Positions 1 to 6,111 of a DNA stretch of 9,963 nucleotides are shown here, in pieces. The notes under the pieces were generated by a model. That model saw only the letters and a list, made by a program, of their open reading frames with translations, did no database searches and was not told the origin of the DNA. Source of the stretch: Pseudomonas sp. (GTDB lineage Bacteria > Pseudomonadota > Gammaproteobacteria > Pseudomonadales > Pseudomonadaceae); contig DQGF01000022.1 in NCBI GenBank assembly GCA_003525045.1, forward strand, positions 1-9,963. The letters run 5' to 3'. The position numbers were made by a program, and so were the translations under genes. How positions within the stretch are numbered: position 1 is the stretch's first letter; the number at the start of each line of letters is the position of its first letter.

Positions 1-612
1 GTAGGCCGCGCGCAACTGTTGACTGTCGATCATCCCCCGGTAGGCACAGGTGCCACTGAAGCGGGGTGCCGCGAGGGGGTGGCCAAGGCCTTGAAGAACA
101 TGGTCACGAATCGAAGACTTGATGCCGTCAGCGGCGATCAACAGATCGCAGCGATGTTCGCTGCCATCGGTGAACAGCACGCGGGCCTGTTCGGCATCCT
201 GCTCCACGCGGATCGCGCGCTTGCCGAATTGGGCGATTCCCGCGGGCAACTGGCTGGCCAACGCGTCGAGAAAATCCGCACGGTGCACCGAAGACTGCCC
301 TACCCCTTCGGCCACGCTGGCGCCAAGGTAGCCGGCATCCTCGCCACGGCGCCATTCGAACCAGATATCCTGCCAGGGATCGAGCGTGCGGTCGGCGATC
401 TGCCGATAGGGTTCGGCAATGCCCAGGCCGGCAATGGCGCGAACGGCATTGGCGCCGAAAGAGACACCTGCACCGACCTCGCCAAAGGCCGATGCAGCTT
501 CGAACAATTGAACGCTGAGATGGGAATGGCGGCACAGATCCAGCGCCAATGCCACGCCGGCGATACCACCGCCGACAATACCGATGTGCAAGGTAGATTG
601 AGAAGAATGCAT
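1..612 (-). CDS. nahG: Salicylate 1-monooxygenase (salicylate hydroxylase), NahG/SalA type, 5' part only
   Basis: A flavoprotein that hydroxylates and decarboxylates salicylate to catechol using NADH and oxygen, in the cytoplasm. The first 204 residues are present; the family is about 430 residues, so roughly half lies beyond the left edge. Seen: the N-terminal dinucleotide motif G14-G-G16-I-A-G19, the acidic ribose-binding residue E38 at the end of the second strand, the FGEVGAGVSFGANAVRAI segment typical of NahG, and the D162-G163 motif (IAADGIKSSIR) of group A flavin monooxygenases. FEWRRG, GQSSVHRADF and FSGTCAYRGM also agree with remembered P. putida NahG. The ATG at 612 is the only usable start: an in-frame TGA lies 15 codons upstream with no start codon between, and the Shine-Dalgarno match is poor. 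It lies 96 bp downstream of the transporter gene on the same strand, so it is probably the second gene of that transcript. A related 3- or 4-hydroxybenzoate hydroxylase is less likely. Confidence 0.9.
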   Translation of the reverse strand, partial: MHSSQSTLHIGIVGGGIAGVALALDLCRHSHLSVQLFEAASAFGEVGAGVSFGANAVRAIAGLGIAEPYRQIADRTLDPWQDIWFEWRRGEDAGYLGASVAEGVGQSSVHRADFLDALASQLPAGIAQFGKRAIRVEQDAEQARVLFTDGSEHRCDLLIAADGIKSSIRDHVLQGLGHPLAAPRFSGTCAYRGMIDSQQLRAAY

Positions 613-708
613 AGCAAGGTACCCATGTGGCTGGTTGTTATTGGAGTCACTGAATCATCGCCAACTGAGTGCTATTGATAAATACAGCAACTCCAATACA
701 CAGCATCA

Positions 709-2046
709 TCAATGTGAATATTGCCTGGACGCTGTGCCCTGACGGCTCGATGCGTTTTGTATCAGGAAGACCAGAATGGCTATTGCCCCGACCAATCCCG
801 GAATGGCGAAGATGAGGAAGCTCGCCTGTAACGGCAGCGAAGAGGCATGCAAGGCGCCGCCCAGCAAAGGACCAATGATTGCACCGGTGCGACCCACGCC
901 CATCGCCCAACCGAGACCGGTAGCCCGTATCTGCGGCGGGTAAAATTGCACGGTGCAGGCGTTGGCCAGAATTTGCGTGCCTATGGTGCACGCACCGGCA
1001 ACGGCAATGAGCAAATAGAGCACAGGCAATGGCGCCTTGAGCGCCAGCAGACTCAGGGCCAACGCCCCGCAGCAGAAGAAGACGAACAAGACCTTGGCAA
1101 TGCCGATTCGATCGCCCAGCCACCCACCGGCTACCGCTCCGATGATCGCACCAAGGTTCAGCGCCACCAGAAACGCCAGGCTTGAGTTCAATCCGTACCC
1201 GGCGGCGCTCATGAGTTTTGGCAACCAGGAGCTCAATGCATAGACCATCAGCAGGCAACAGAAAAACGCCAGCCACAGCATGAAGGTGCTCAACTTGCGC
1301 CCCTCCCGGAATAACTGTGCAATCGAGACGTTCGAGCCCTTAGCGGCTATGCGGTTTAACTGATCGGCTGCCCTTGGCACATAACTCGGTACGGCCTGCG
1401 TCAATAGCGACTGGGCCTTGATCGTCTGCCCGGTGCGCAGAAGGAAATCCATCGACTCGGGCAACTGTCGTATTAAAAAAGGCAATGCCAACAGTGGGAT
1501 CAAGGCCACATAGAACACAGCTTGCCATCCCCACAGGGGAATCAGCACCATACCCAGGCCGGCAGACAACATTCCCCCCAAAGAGTAGCCACTGAACATG
1601 AGGGCAACCAAGGTACTGCGCGATTGCTTGGGTGCGTACTCGTTCATCAACGCGACAACGTTCGGCATGACCCCACCAATACCCAGACCGGCAACAAACC
1701 GGCACAGCGCAAACGCCTCTGGGCTCTGTGCCAGGCCGTTGATCGCTGTAACCCCGCTGAAAAGGGTTACGCAGATCATGATGGTTTTACGTCTGCCTAT
1801 CCGGTCAGACAATGATCCGAAAAACAGCGCACCCAACATCATGCCTACCAGTGCACAGCTACCCAAGGCTCCAGCTTGCAATGAGCTCAGCCCCCACTCG
1901 GCCATCAGTGAGGGCAACACAACGCCGTAGATGACCAGGTCATAGCCGTCGAAGATGATAATTAGCGCGCACCAGAACAGTACGCGCGCGTGGAAGGCAT
2001 TGAAACGTGCCCCGTCAATCAGGGCTGATACATCGATCGTACGCAT
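709..2046 (-). CDS. Aromatic acid:H+ symporter of the major facilitator superfamily (BenK/PcaK-like), putative salicylate uptake
   Basis: A 445-residue inner-membrane transporter with about 12 hydrophobic segments, a typical length for the AAHS family. Seen: the family signature D33-G-Y-D36 in the first membrane segment; the major facilitator loop 2-3 motif GSLSDRIGRRK at residues 77-87; a second copy-like motif GGWLGDRIG in the C-terminal half; and the segment GIGGVMPNVVALMNEYAPK. The N-terminal region closely resembles remembered benzoate transporter BenK. Substrate by family: proton-driven uptake of benzoate-type acids. Salicylate is inferred because the next gene downstream is salicylate hydroxylase and the divergent gene is a NahR-like regulator. 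The ATG at 2046 is preceded by AAGAG at a spacing of about 7 nt and gives the expected N-terminus. It appears to be the first gene of the minus-strand unit. Confidence 0.88.
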   Translation of the reverse strand: MRTIDVSALIDGARFNAFHARVLFWCALIIIFDGYDLVIYGVVLPSLMAEWGLSSLQAGALGSCALVGMMLGALFFGSLSDRIGRRKTIMICVTLFSGVTAINGLAQSPEAFALCRFVAGLGIGGVMPNVVALMNEYAPKQSRSTLVALMFSGYSLGGMLSAGLGMVLIPLWGWQAVFYVALIPLLALPFLIRQLPESMDFLLRTGQTIKAQSLLTQAVPSYVPRAADQLNRIAAKGSNVSIAQLFREGRKLSTFMLWLAFFCCLLMVYALSSWLPKLMSAAGYGLNSSLAFLVALNLGAIIGAVAGGWLGDRIGIAKVLFVFFCCGALALSLLALKAPLPVLYLLIAVAGACTIGTQILANACTVQFYPPQIRATGLGWAMGVGRTGAIIGPLLGGALHASSLPLQASFLIFAIPGLVGAIAILVFLIQNASSRQGTASRQYSH

Positions 2047-2052
2047 GGCATC

Positions 2053-2070
2053 GCTCTTTTTGTCATTGTT
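2053..2070 (-). promoter_or_regulatory. Candidate Hfq/Crc catabolite-repression (CA) motif over the transporter ribosome binding site
   Basis: Reading toward the transporter, the mRNA would be AACAATGACAAAAAGAGC, ending 6 nt before the start codon. Five of its six triplets fit the A-R-N pattern bound by the distal face of Hfq, and AACAATGA misses the AAnAAnAA motif by one base. In pseudomonads such sites let Hfq with Crc block translation of aromatic uptake and catabolic genes when preferred carbon is present. The overlap with the ribosome binding site fits that mechanism. This is a motif match only. Confidence 0.4.
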
Positions 2071-2076
2071 ATAGAG

Positions 2077-2098
2077 CCGCAGGTTCAGAGTCCTGCGG
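2077..2098 (-). repeat. Perfect 7-bp inverted repeat in the transporter leader
   Basis: On the minus strand CCGCAGG (2098-2092) pairs with CCTGCGG (2083-2077) around an 8-nt loop. There is no following U-run, so it does not look like an intrinsic terminator. If transcription starts at the candidate promoter upstream, this stem would lie in the leader about 30 nt before the start codon. TATAAC at 2073-2068, just after it, resembles a -10 element but has no good -35 partner. Confidence 0.45.
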
Positions 2099-2182
2099 AG
2101 GTTGCGCGGTGCCCAACTCGCTGATCGATAGGCGTGTCGTTCTTGAGTGACGTAAACCGTTCAGGATTTGGGCATTGCAGCG

Positions 2183-2211
2183 ATCATGGCCAACGCGTCA
2201 AGCGTGATAAA
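2183..2211 (-). promoter_or_regulatory. Candidate NahR-dependent promoter of the transporter/hydroxylase unit
   Basis: On the minus strand a weak -35 (TTTATC, 2211-2206) and a -10 (CATGAT, 2188-2183, four of six matches to TATAAT) are separated by 17 bp. A poor -35 is usual for promoters that need a LysR-type activator. The predicted start is near 2176, leaving a leader of about 130 nt. The NahR-like operator upstream then falls at about -58 to -72, close to where NahR binds at the classical nah and sal promoters. Confidence 0.4.
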
Positions 2212-2233
2212 TGCAGTGATCCACATACCTGTT

Positions 2234-2248
2234 ATTTCGAGTGTGAAT
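2234..2248 (-). promoter_or_regulatory. Candidate NahR operator
   Basis: The minus strand reads ATTCACACTCGAAAT. The NahR consensus as I remember it is ATTCACGCT-N2-TGAT; this site agrees at 10 of the 13 defined positions. It also has the LysR-type T-N11-A signature and TTC...GAA dyad ends. It lies between the NahR-like regulator gene and the genes it should control. Confidence 0.5.
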
Positions 2249-2412
2249 AAAGATCCGAGACGAGCAAAAGCGATGCAGCCATTGCGATGGACGCGACGCT
2301 ATAGCAATTGATAGGCTTGCCGCTCTTGCAACGGCCATTTCAGAGCGGTGCAGACCCAACGACGGGGCAACGGGTTTATTGCCCTGGCATGAGCCCACCT
2401 GCACGAGGCGTT

Positions 2413-3315
2413 ATGGAATTACGTGAGCTGGATCTCAATCTTCTTTTGGTGTTCAACCAACTGCTGATTGACCGCAGGGTCTCGACGGCGGCGGATAATC
2501 TTGAACTGACCCAGCCGGCTGTCAGCAACGCGCTAAAGCGGTTGCGAACCACCTTGAACGACGAACTTTTCGTGCGCACCTACCAGGGAATGGAACCCAC
2601 CCCCTATGCCCGGCAACTGGCCGAGCCGGTCGCGCTGGCCATTCAAACGTTACGCGATGCACTCAGCCGACAAGACACCTTTGATCCGCTGCACTGCAAA
2701 CGCAGATTCACCATGGCCATGACGGATATCGGTGAAATCTACTTCATGCCCAGACTGATGGACGCTCTGGCTGAACGCGCTCCGGGTTGCTCGATCAGTA
2801 CGCTGCGCAACAACGTCGATACCCTGGCCGAAGGCTTGCAAAACGGTACGATAGACCTTGCAGTCGGGTTGCTTCCTCACCTTCAAGCGGGGTTTTTTCA
2901 ACAACGCTTGTTCCACCATCGTTACGTCTGCCTGTGCCGTAAAGACCATCCTGCCACCAGGGAACCTTTGACGCTCGAGCGGTTTTGCAGCTATGACCAT
3001 GTTCGTGTTGTAGCGGCGAATACAGGACACGGCGTCGTTGATACCTTCCTCGCACGTGAAGGCATCGAGCGGAATATACGGTTGGAAGTTCCGCATTTCG
3101 TCGCGATAGGCCACATACTTCAACGCACGGATTTGCTGGCAACAGTGCCCGAACGATTTGCCGCCAGTTGCGAACAACCGTTCGGCCTCGCCATCCTGGC
3201 GCCGCCTATGGAACTGCCGAAAATCGAGATCAATCTGTTCTGGCATGCGCGATACAACAAGGACCCAGCCAATCGTTGGTTGCGTCAGCTGATGTTTGAG
3301 TTGTTCTCTGATTGA
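2413..3315 (+). CDS. nahR: LysR-family transcriptional activator, NahR/SalR type (salicylate responsive)
   Basis: A 300-residue regulator, the same length as NahR. An N-terminal winged helix-turn-helix lies at about residues 6-64 (VSTAADNLELTQPAVSNALKR core) and a C-terminal effector domain follows. Stretches such as LTQPAVSNALKRLR, QGMEPTPYA, AMTDIGEIYFMPRLMD, VCLCRKDHP and RTDLLATVP agree with NahR as I recall it, well beyond generic LysR similarity. The ATG at 2413 is chosen over an in-frame start at 2308 because it gives the exact NahR N-terminus (MELR-LDLN) and has GAGG 4 nt upstream (2405-2408). By family it binds DNA without ligand and activates with salicylate. Its divergent position beside a transporter and salicylate hydroxylase supports that role. 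Of the effector-specificity residues I recall for NahR, M116 and R248 are kept, but position 169 is His rather than Asn. Confidence 0.9.
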   Translation: MELRELDLNLLLVFNQLLIDRRVSTAADNLELTQPAVSNALKRLRTTLNDELFVRTYQGMEPTPYARQLAEPVALAIQTLRDALSRQDTFDPLHCKRRFTMAMTDIGEIYFMPRLMDALAERAPGCSISTLRNNVDTLAEGLQNGTIDLAVGLLPHLQAGFFQQRLFHHRYVCLCRKDHPATREPLTLERFCSYDHVRVVAANTGHGVVDTFLAREGIERNIRLEVPHFVAIGHILQRTDLLATVPERFAASCEQPFGLAILAPPMELPKIEINLFWHARYNKDPANRWLRQLMFELFSD

Positions 3316-3372
3316 ATGGACCAGGCCCTCGAAACATCACCGCCATTGACAGTCCAAGCATCGCTGAACCCG

Positions 3373-4194
3373 TCAGAACTTTTCAGGGATGCGCTGGAGC
3401 GGATAATCCGGTTCTCGATAGCCACCCGGCTTCTGCCGCTTGGGCAATATCACTTTTTCGTGTGGCACATTCTTGTACGGAATGCGGCTGAGCAGGTCGC
3501 TGATGATGTTGAGGCGAGCCCGGCGCTTGTCGTTTGAGTTGGCCACAAGCCACGGCGCATAGTCGGTATCGGTCGCCTTGAACATCTCGTCACGTGCACG
3601 CGAGTAGTCATACCAGCGACCGTAAGACTTAAGGTCCATAGGGGAAAGCTTCCAGATCTTGCGTCCGTCTTTGATACGCGCTTCGAGTCGACGGGTCTGC
3701 TCTTCCTGGCTGACCTCCAGCCAGTACTTGAGCAGGATCACGCCCGACCCGACGATCGCACGCTCCACAAGGGGGGCCGTTTTCAGGAAATTGACCACCT
3801 GCTCATCAGTGCAGAACCCCATCACACGCTCGACGCCCGCTCGGTTGTACCAACTGCGATCGAAGATGACTACTTCGCCAGCTGCCGGTAGGTACGGCAG
3901 GTAGCGCTGGACATACATCTGGCTCTTTTCGCGGTCGGTCGGCGCAGGCAACGCCACCACACGAAAGACACGCGGGCTGACCCGTTCGGTGAGCGCCTTG
4001 ATCGTCCCGCCCTTGCCGGCACCATCGCGCCCCTCGAAGACGATACAGATCTTGATGCCTTTGTGTTTCACCCACTCCTGCAGCTTGACCAGTTCGACAT
4101 GCAGCCGGCGCAGTTGAGCCAGATAGTCTTTGTTCGTCAGTTTCAAGTTTTCGGTGGAATGACGCTTGGCAGCGCCCTTCTTATTCTTTGCCAT
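3373..4194 (-). CDS. ppk2: Polyphosphate kinase 2 family protein (single domain, class I-like)
   Basis: A cytoplasmic P-loop kinase of 273 residues that transfers phosphate between polyphosphate and nucleoside diphosphates. Seen: Walker A EGRDGAGKGG with K61; a Walker B-type FDRSWYNRAGVERVMGF with D112-R113; and a lid region at about 183-222 (SPMDLKSYGRWYDYSRARDEMF) typical of PPK2. One domain only, so not the fused two-domain type. The start at 4194 is preferred because GAGG lies 8 nt upstream and MAKNKK is a plausible basic start; a GTG at 4248 would overlap the upstream gene's stop. It lies 50 bp after the arcD-like gene on the same strand, so co-transcription is likely. It converges on the nahR-like gene. 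Class I versus class II (AMP-using) cannot be settled by eye. Confidence 0.9.
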   Translation of the reverse strand: MAKNKKGAAKRHSTENLKLTNKDYLAQLRRLHVELVKLQEWVKHKGIKICIVFEGRDGAGKGGTIKALTERVSPRVFRVVALPAPTDREKSQMYVQRYLPYLPAAGEVVIFDRSWYNRAGVERVMGFCTDEQVVNFLKTAPLVERAIVGSGVILLKYWLEVSQEEQTRRLEARIKDGRKIWKLSPMDLKSYGRWYDYSRARDEMFKATDTDYAPWLVANSNDKRRARLNIISDLLSRIPYKNVPHEKVILPKRQKPGGYREPDYPLQRIPEKF

Positions 4195-4244
4195 GACCGA
4201 GACCTCACGAATGTATGTCACTGACCAAGATGAAGAAACCTGGT

Positions 4245-5672
4245 TCACAACGACAGCAAACCACTGTACAGCCCATAGGCCGCCAGCCCTGCCCCGGTGA
4301 TGACACAGGTAAAGATGCCCTTCTCGAAATGGGTAAACAACGGCTTGCCCTGCTCATGCTTGGCCCTGGCGAACAAAATCACCCCCGGCGCATACAATAA
4401 CGCTGAAAGCAGCACATATTTCATTCCCCCGGCGTACAGCAACCACACCGCATAACATAGCGCGATGCCGCCAATCAGCAGGTCCTTGGTGCGCTGCGCT
4501 GATGCGTTTTCATAGGTTTCACCGCGCCCGCTCAACAGCACTGCATACGCTGCCGACCATAGGTACGGCACCAGAATCATCGAAGAAGCGAGGTAGATCA
4601 GGCTGGTGTAAGTACTCTCGGAAAACAGTGTGATCAGCAGAAAAATCTGGATCATGGCATTGGTCAGCCACAATGCGTTGACCGGCACATGATTGGCGTT
4701 TTCCCGGGTCAGGAAGGCCGGCATGGTCTTGTCCCTGGCCGTGGCGAAGAGGATTTCGGCACACAGCAGCGCCCACGACAACAACGCACCGAGCAGTGAA
4801 ATCGCCAAGCCGACACTGATCAGTAGCGCGCCCCAATGACCGACGATGTGCTCCAGGACCGCCGCCAGCGACGGATTTTGCAAGGTGGCCAATTCAGGCT
4901 GGCTCATGATCCCCAGCGACAGCACGTTCACCATGACCAGCAGCGCCAGCACGCCGAGAAAACCGATGACCGTGGCCCGGCCGACATCCGAGCGTTTCTG
5001 CGCCCGCGCCGAGTAGACACTGGCGCCTTCGATACCGATGAAGACGAACACGGTCACCAGCATCATGTTGCGCACCTGATCCATCACACTGCCGAAGTTC
5101 GGGTTGCTGCGACCCCAGAAGTCTCGGGTGAAAATGTCGACCTTGAAGGCCACGGCGGCAATGACGATGAACATGATCAACGGCACGATCTTGGCCACGG
5201 TGGTCAGCTGATTGATGAATGCCGCCTCCTTGATCCCGCGCATCACCAGAAAGTGCACCGACCATAGCAGGACCGAGGCGCAGGCAATGGCGATTGGCGT
5301 GTTGCCCTGGCCGAACACCGGGAAGAAGTAACCCAGGGTGCTGAACAGCAGAACGAAATAACCGACGTTGCCCAGCCAGGCGCTCATCCAGTAACCCCAG
5401 GCCGAAGAAAACCCCATGTAGTCGCCGAAGCCGGCCTTGGCATAGGCATACACCCCGGCGTTCAGTTCCGGCTTGCGATTGGCCAGGGTCTGGAAGACGA
5501 AAGCCAGGGTCAGCATGCCGACGGCGGTAATCGCCCAGCCGATCATTACGGCGCCGGCATCGGCACGTTCCGCCATGTTCTGCGGCAAAGAGAAAATACC
5601 GCCGCCGATCATCGACCCGACCACCAGGGCAATCAGCGCACTCAAGCGAAGCTTTTGCGTCGGTTGCGGCAT
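4245..5672 (-). CDS. arcD2: Second arginine/ornithine antiporter, ArcD paralogue (APC superfamily)
   Basis: A 475-residue inner-membrane protein with 12-13 hydrophobic segments. By family it exchanges arginine for ornithine without net energy cost. It aligns without a gap to the ArcD encoded at 6112-7539; my hand count gives 104 differences in 475, about 78% identity. Shared segments include [14 protein letters not shown] (19-32), the ANRKP and [15 protein letters not shown] region, VFIGIEGAS and [17 protein letters not shown]. Differences cluster at 121-180 and near the C-terminus. The ATG at 5672 has an ideal AAGGAG 7 nt upstream (5685-5680). It is the first gene of a minus-strand unit with ppk2, divergent from arcDAB. 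Substrate preference may have shifted; a lysine or agmatine role cannot be excluded. The symbol is descriptive only. Confidence 0.9.
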   Translation of the reverse strand: MPQPTQKLRLSALIALVVGSMIGGGIFSLPQNMAERADAGAVMIGWAITAVGMLTLAFVFQTLANRKPELNAGVYAYAKAGFGDYMGFSSAWGYWMSAWLGNVGYFVLLFSTLGYFFPVFGQGNTPIAIACASVLLWSVHFLVMRGIKEAAFINQLTTVAKIVPLIMFIVIAAVAFKVDIFTRDFWGRSNPNFGSVMDQVRNMMLVTVFVFIGIEGASVYSARAQKRSDVGRATVIGFLGVLALLVMVNVLSLGIMSQPELATLQNPSLAAVLEHIVGHWGALLISVGLAISLLGALLSWALLCAEILFATARDKTMPAFLTRENANHVPVNALWLTNAMIQIFLLITLFSESTYTSLIYLASSMILVPYLWSAAYAVLLSGRGETYENASAQRTKDLLIGGIALCYAVWLLYAGGMKYVLLSALLYAPGVILFARAKHEQGKPLFTHFEKGIFTCVITGAGLAAYGLYSGLLSL

Positions 5673-5730
5673 GTTGCGTCTCCTTGCCCGGGGCGGCCGT
5701 CGTCGTCGACCTTGAGATCGTTGGTTTAAC

Positions 5731-5760
5731 TAAATAGATAAAGCGTAATGCGTTTATCAA
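5731..5760 (-). promoter_or_regulatory. Candidate sigma-70 promoter of the second arcD
   Basis: On the minus strand TTGATA (5760-5755, five of six matches to TTGACA) is followed after 18 bp by TATTTA (5736-5731), a weak -10. The predicted start is near 5724, giving a leader of about 50 nt before the ATG at 5672. No TTGAT-N4-ATCAA box is visible upstream, so oxygen control of the arcDAB kind is not evident here. Confidence 0.35.
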
Positions 5761-6036
5761 CTAACGCCAGTTATCCATTTTTTCATTTATAGCTGATCAT
5801 TCTATTGCAACTTCTTGAAATAGCGGTTTTTCCGTATAAGGCAAGACGAGAATAGGTGAATAGATTAAATCAGCACTTTACAAAACGCGAAATCGAACTA
5901 GCGTCTAAACTGCGTTGGATAAGCGTCATTTTTTTACCCCTCGAACCGAAGCCTCTATACAGGGCTTTCCGGCAATGATCCCGTGTCGAAATAAAGAGCA
6001 GTAAGTTGTTAATTGCTAACGGAAAGTGACCGCACT

Positions 6037-6050
6037 TTGATCTAGATCAG
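6037..6050 (+). promoter_or_regulatory. ANR (FNR-type) box controlling arcDAB
   Basis: TTGATCTAGATCAG matches the consensus TTGAT-N4-ATCAA at nine of ten defined bases. In P. aeruginosa the arc operon is activated under oxygen limitation by ANR through such a box at about -41.5. Here the box centre (6043.5) lies 41 bp before a start predicted near 6084-6085, which fits a class II activated promoter. Dnr could in principle recognise the same box. Confidence 0.88.
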
Positions 6051-6070
6051 GTAGTTGCGTAGCAAACGAA

Positions 6071-6076
6071 ATTAAT
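6071..6076 (+). promoter_or_regulatory. Candidate -10 element of the arcDAB promoter
   Basis: ATTAAT has four of six matches to TATAAT and sits at the right distance after the ANR box, which replaces the -35. Transcription would start near 6084, leaving a leader of about 28 nt before the arcD ATG. The exact start is inferred. Confidence 0.45.
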
Positions 6077-6111
6077 CTGCTTTCTCTCTTCTCCCACATT
6101 GGAGTCATGCC

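Larger units (their letters stand above)
2047..2412. other. Divergent intergenic region between transporter and NahR-like regulator
   Basis: This 366-bp stretch holds no gene I can support. It contains the candidate NahR operator and a promoter for the minus-strand transporter/hydroxylase unit, a 7-bp inverted repeat, and the A-rich translational-control candidate. The promoter of the plus-strand regulator must also lie here, but I could not assign convincing -35 and -10 elements to it. A second partial NahR-like core (TCACGCT reading on the minus strand, near 2200-2206) overlaps the candidate promoter. Confidence 0.6.
5673..6111. other. Divergent intergenic region between the two arcD paralogues
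   Basis: This 439-bp gap, AT-rich in its centre, carries no gene I can support. It holds the ANR-type promoter of arcDAB at its right end and a candidate sigma-70 promoter for the second arcD at its left end. About 270 bp between them (5761-6036) contains only minor palindromes, such as GATTAAATC near 5864. A TGTCG half-site at 5984-5988 resembles part of an ArgR site but lacks a clear partner. Confidence 0.6.

Noticed and set aside
19..678. A 219-codon open frame on the plus strand
   Set aside because: It runs antisense over the nahG coding region, whose protein matches a known family throughout; the plus frame gives no recognisable protein.
2198..2404. A 68-codon minus-strand frame in the transporter/nahR gap
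   Set aside because: No ribosome binding site worth naming and no family resemblance; it would cover the operator region.
2308..2412. N-terminal extension of the NahR-like regulator from an ATG at 2308
   Set aside because: The extra 35 residues are absent from NahR, while the ATG at 2413 has a good ribosome binding site and gives the expected N-terminus.
3316..3537. A 73-codon plus-strand frame starting right after nahR
   Set aside because: It mostly lies antisense to the 3' end of ppk2, has no recognisable product, and starts in the convergent gap.
5735..5830. A second ANR box facing the arcD paralogue
   Set aside because: Only single half-sites were found (TTGAT near 5756-5760 on the minus strand, a TGATCA at 5794-5799); none has a partner at the correct 4-bp spacing.
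5984..6010. Possible ArgR binding site upstream of arcD
   Set aside because: Only a TGTCG half-site is clear; the second half and the spacing do not fit the remembered consensus well enough to call.
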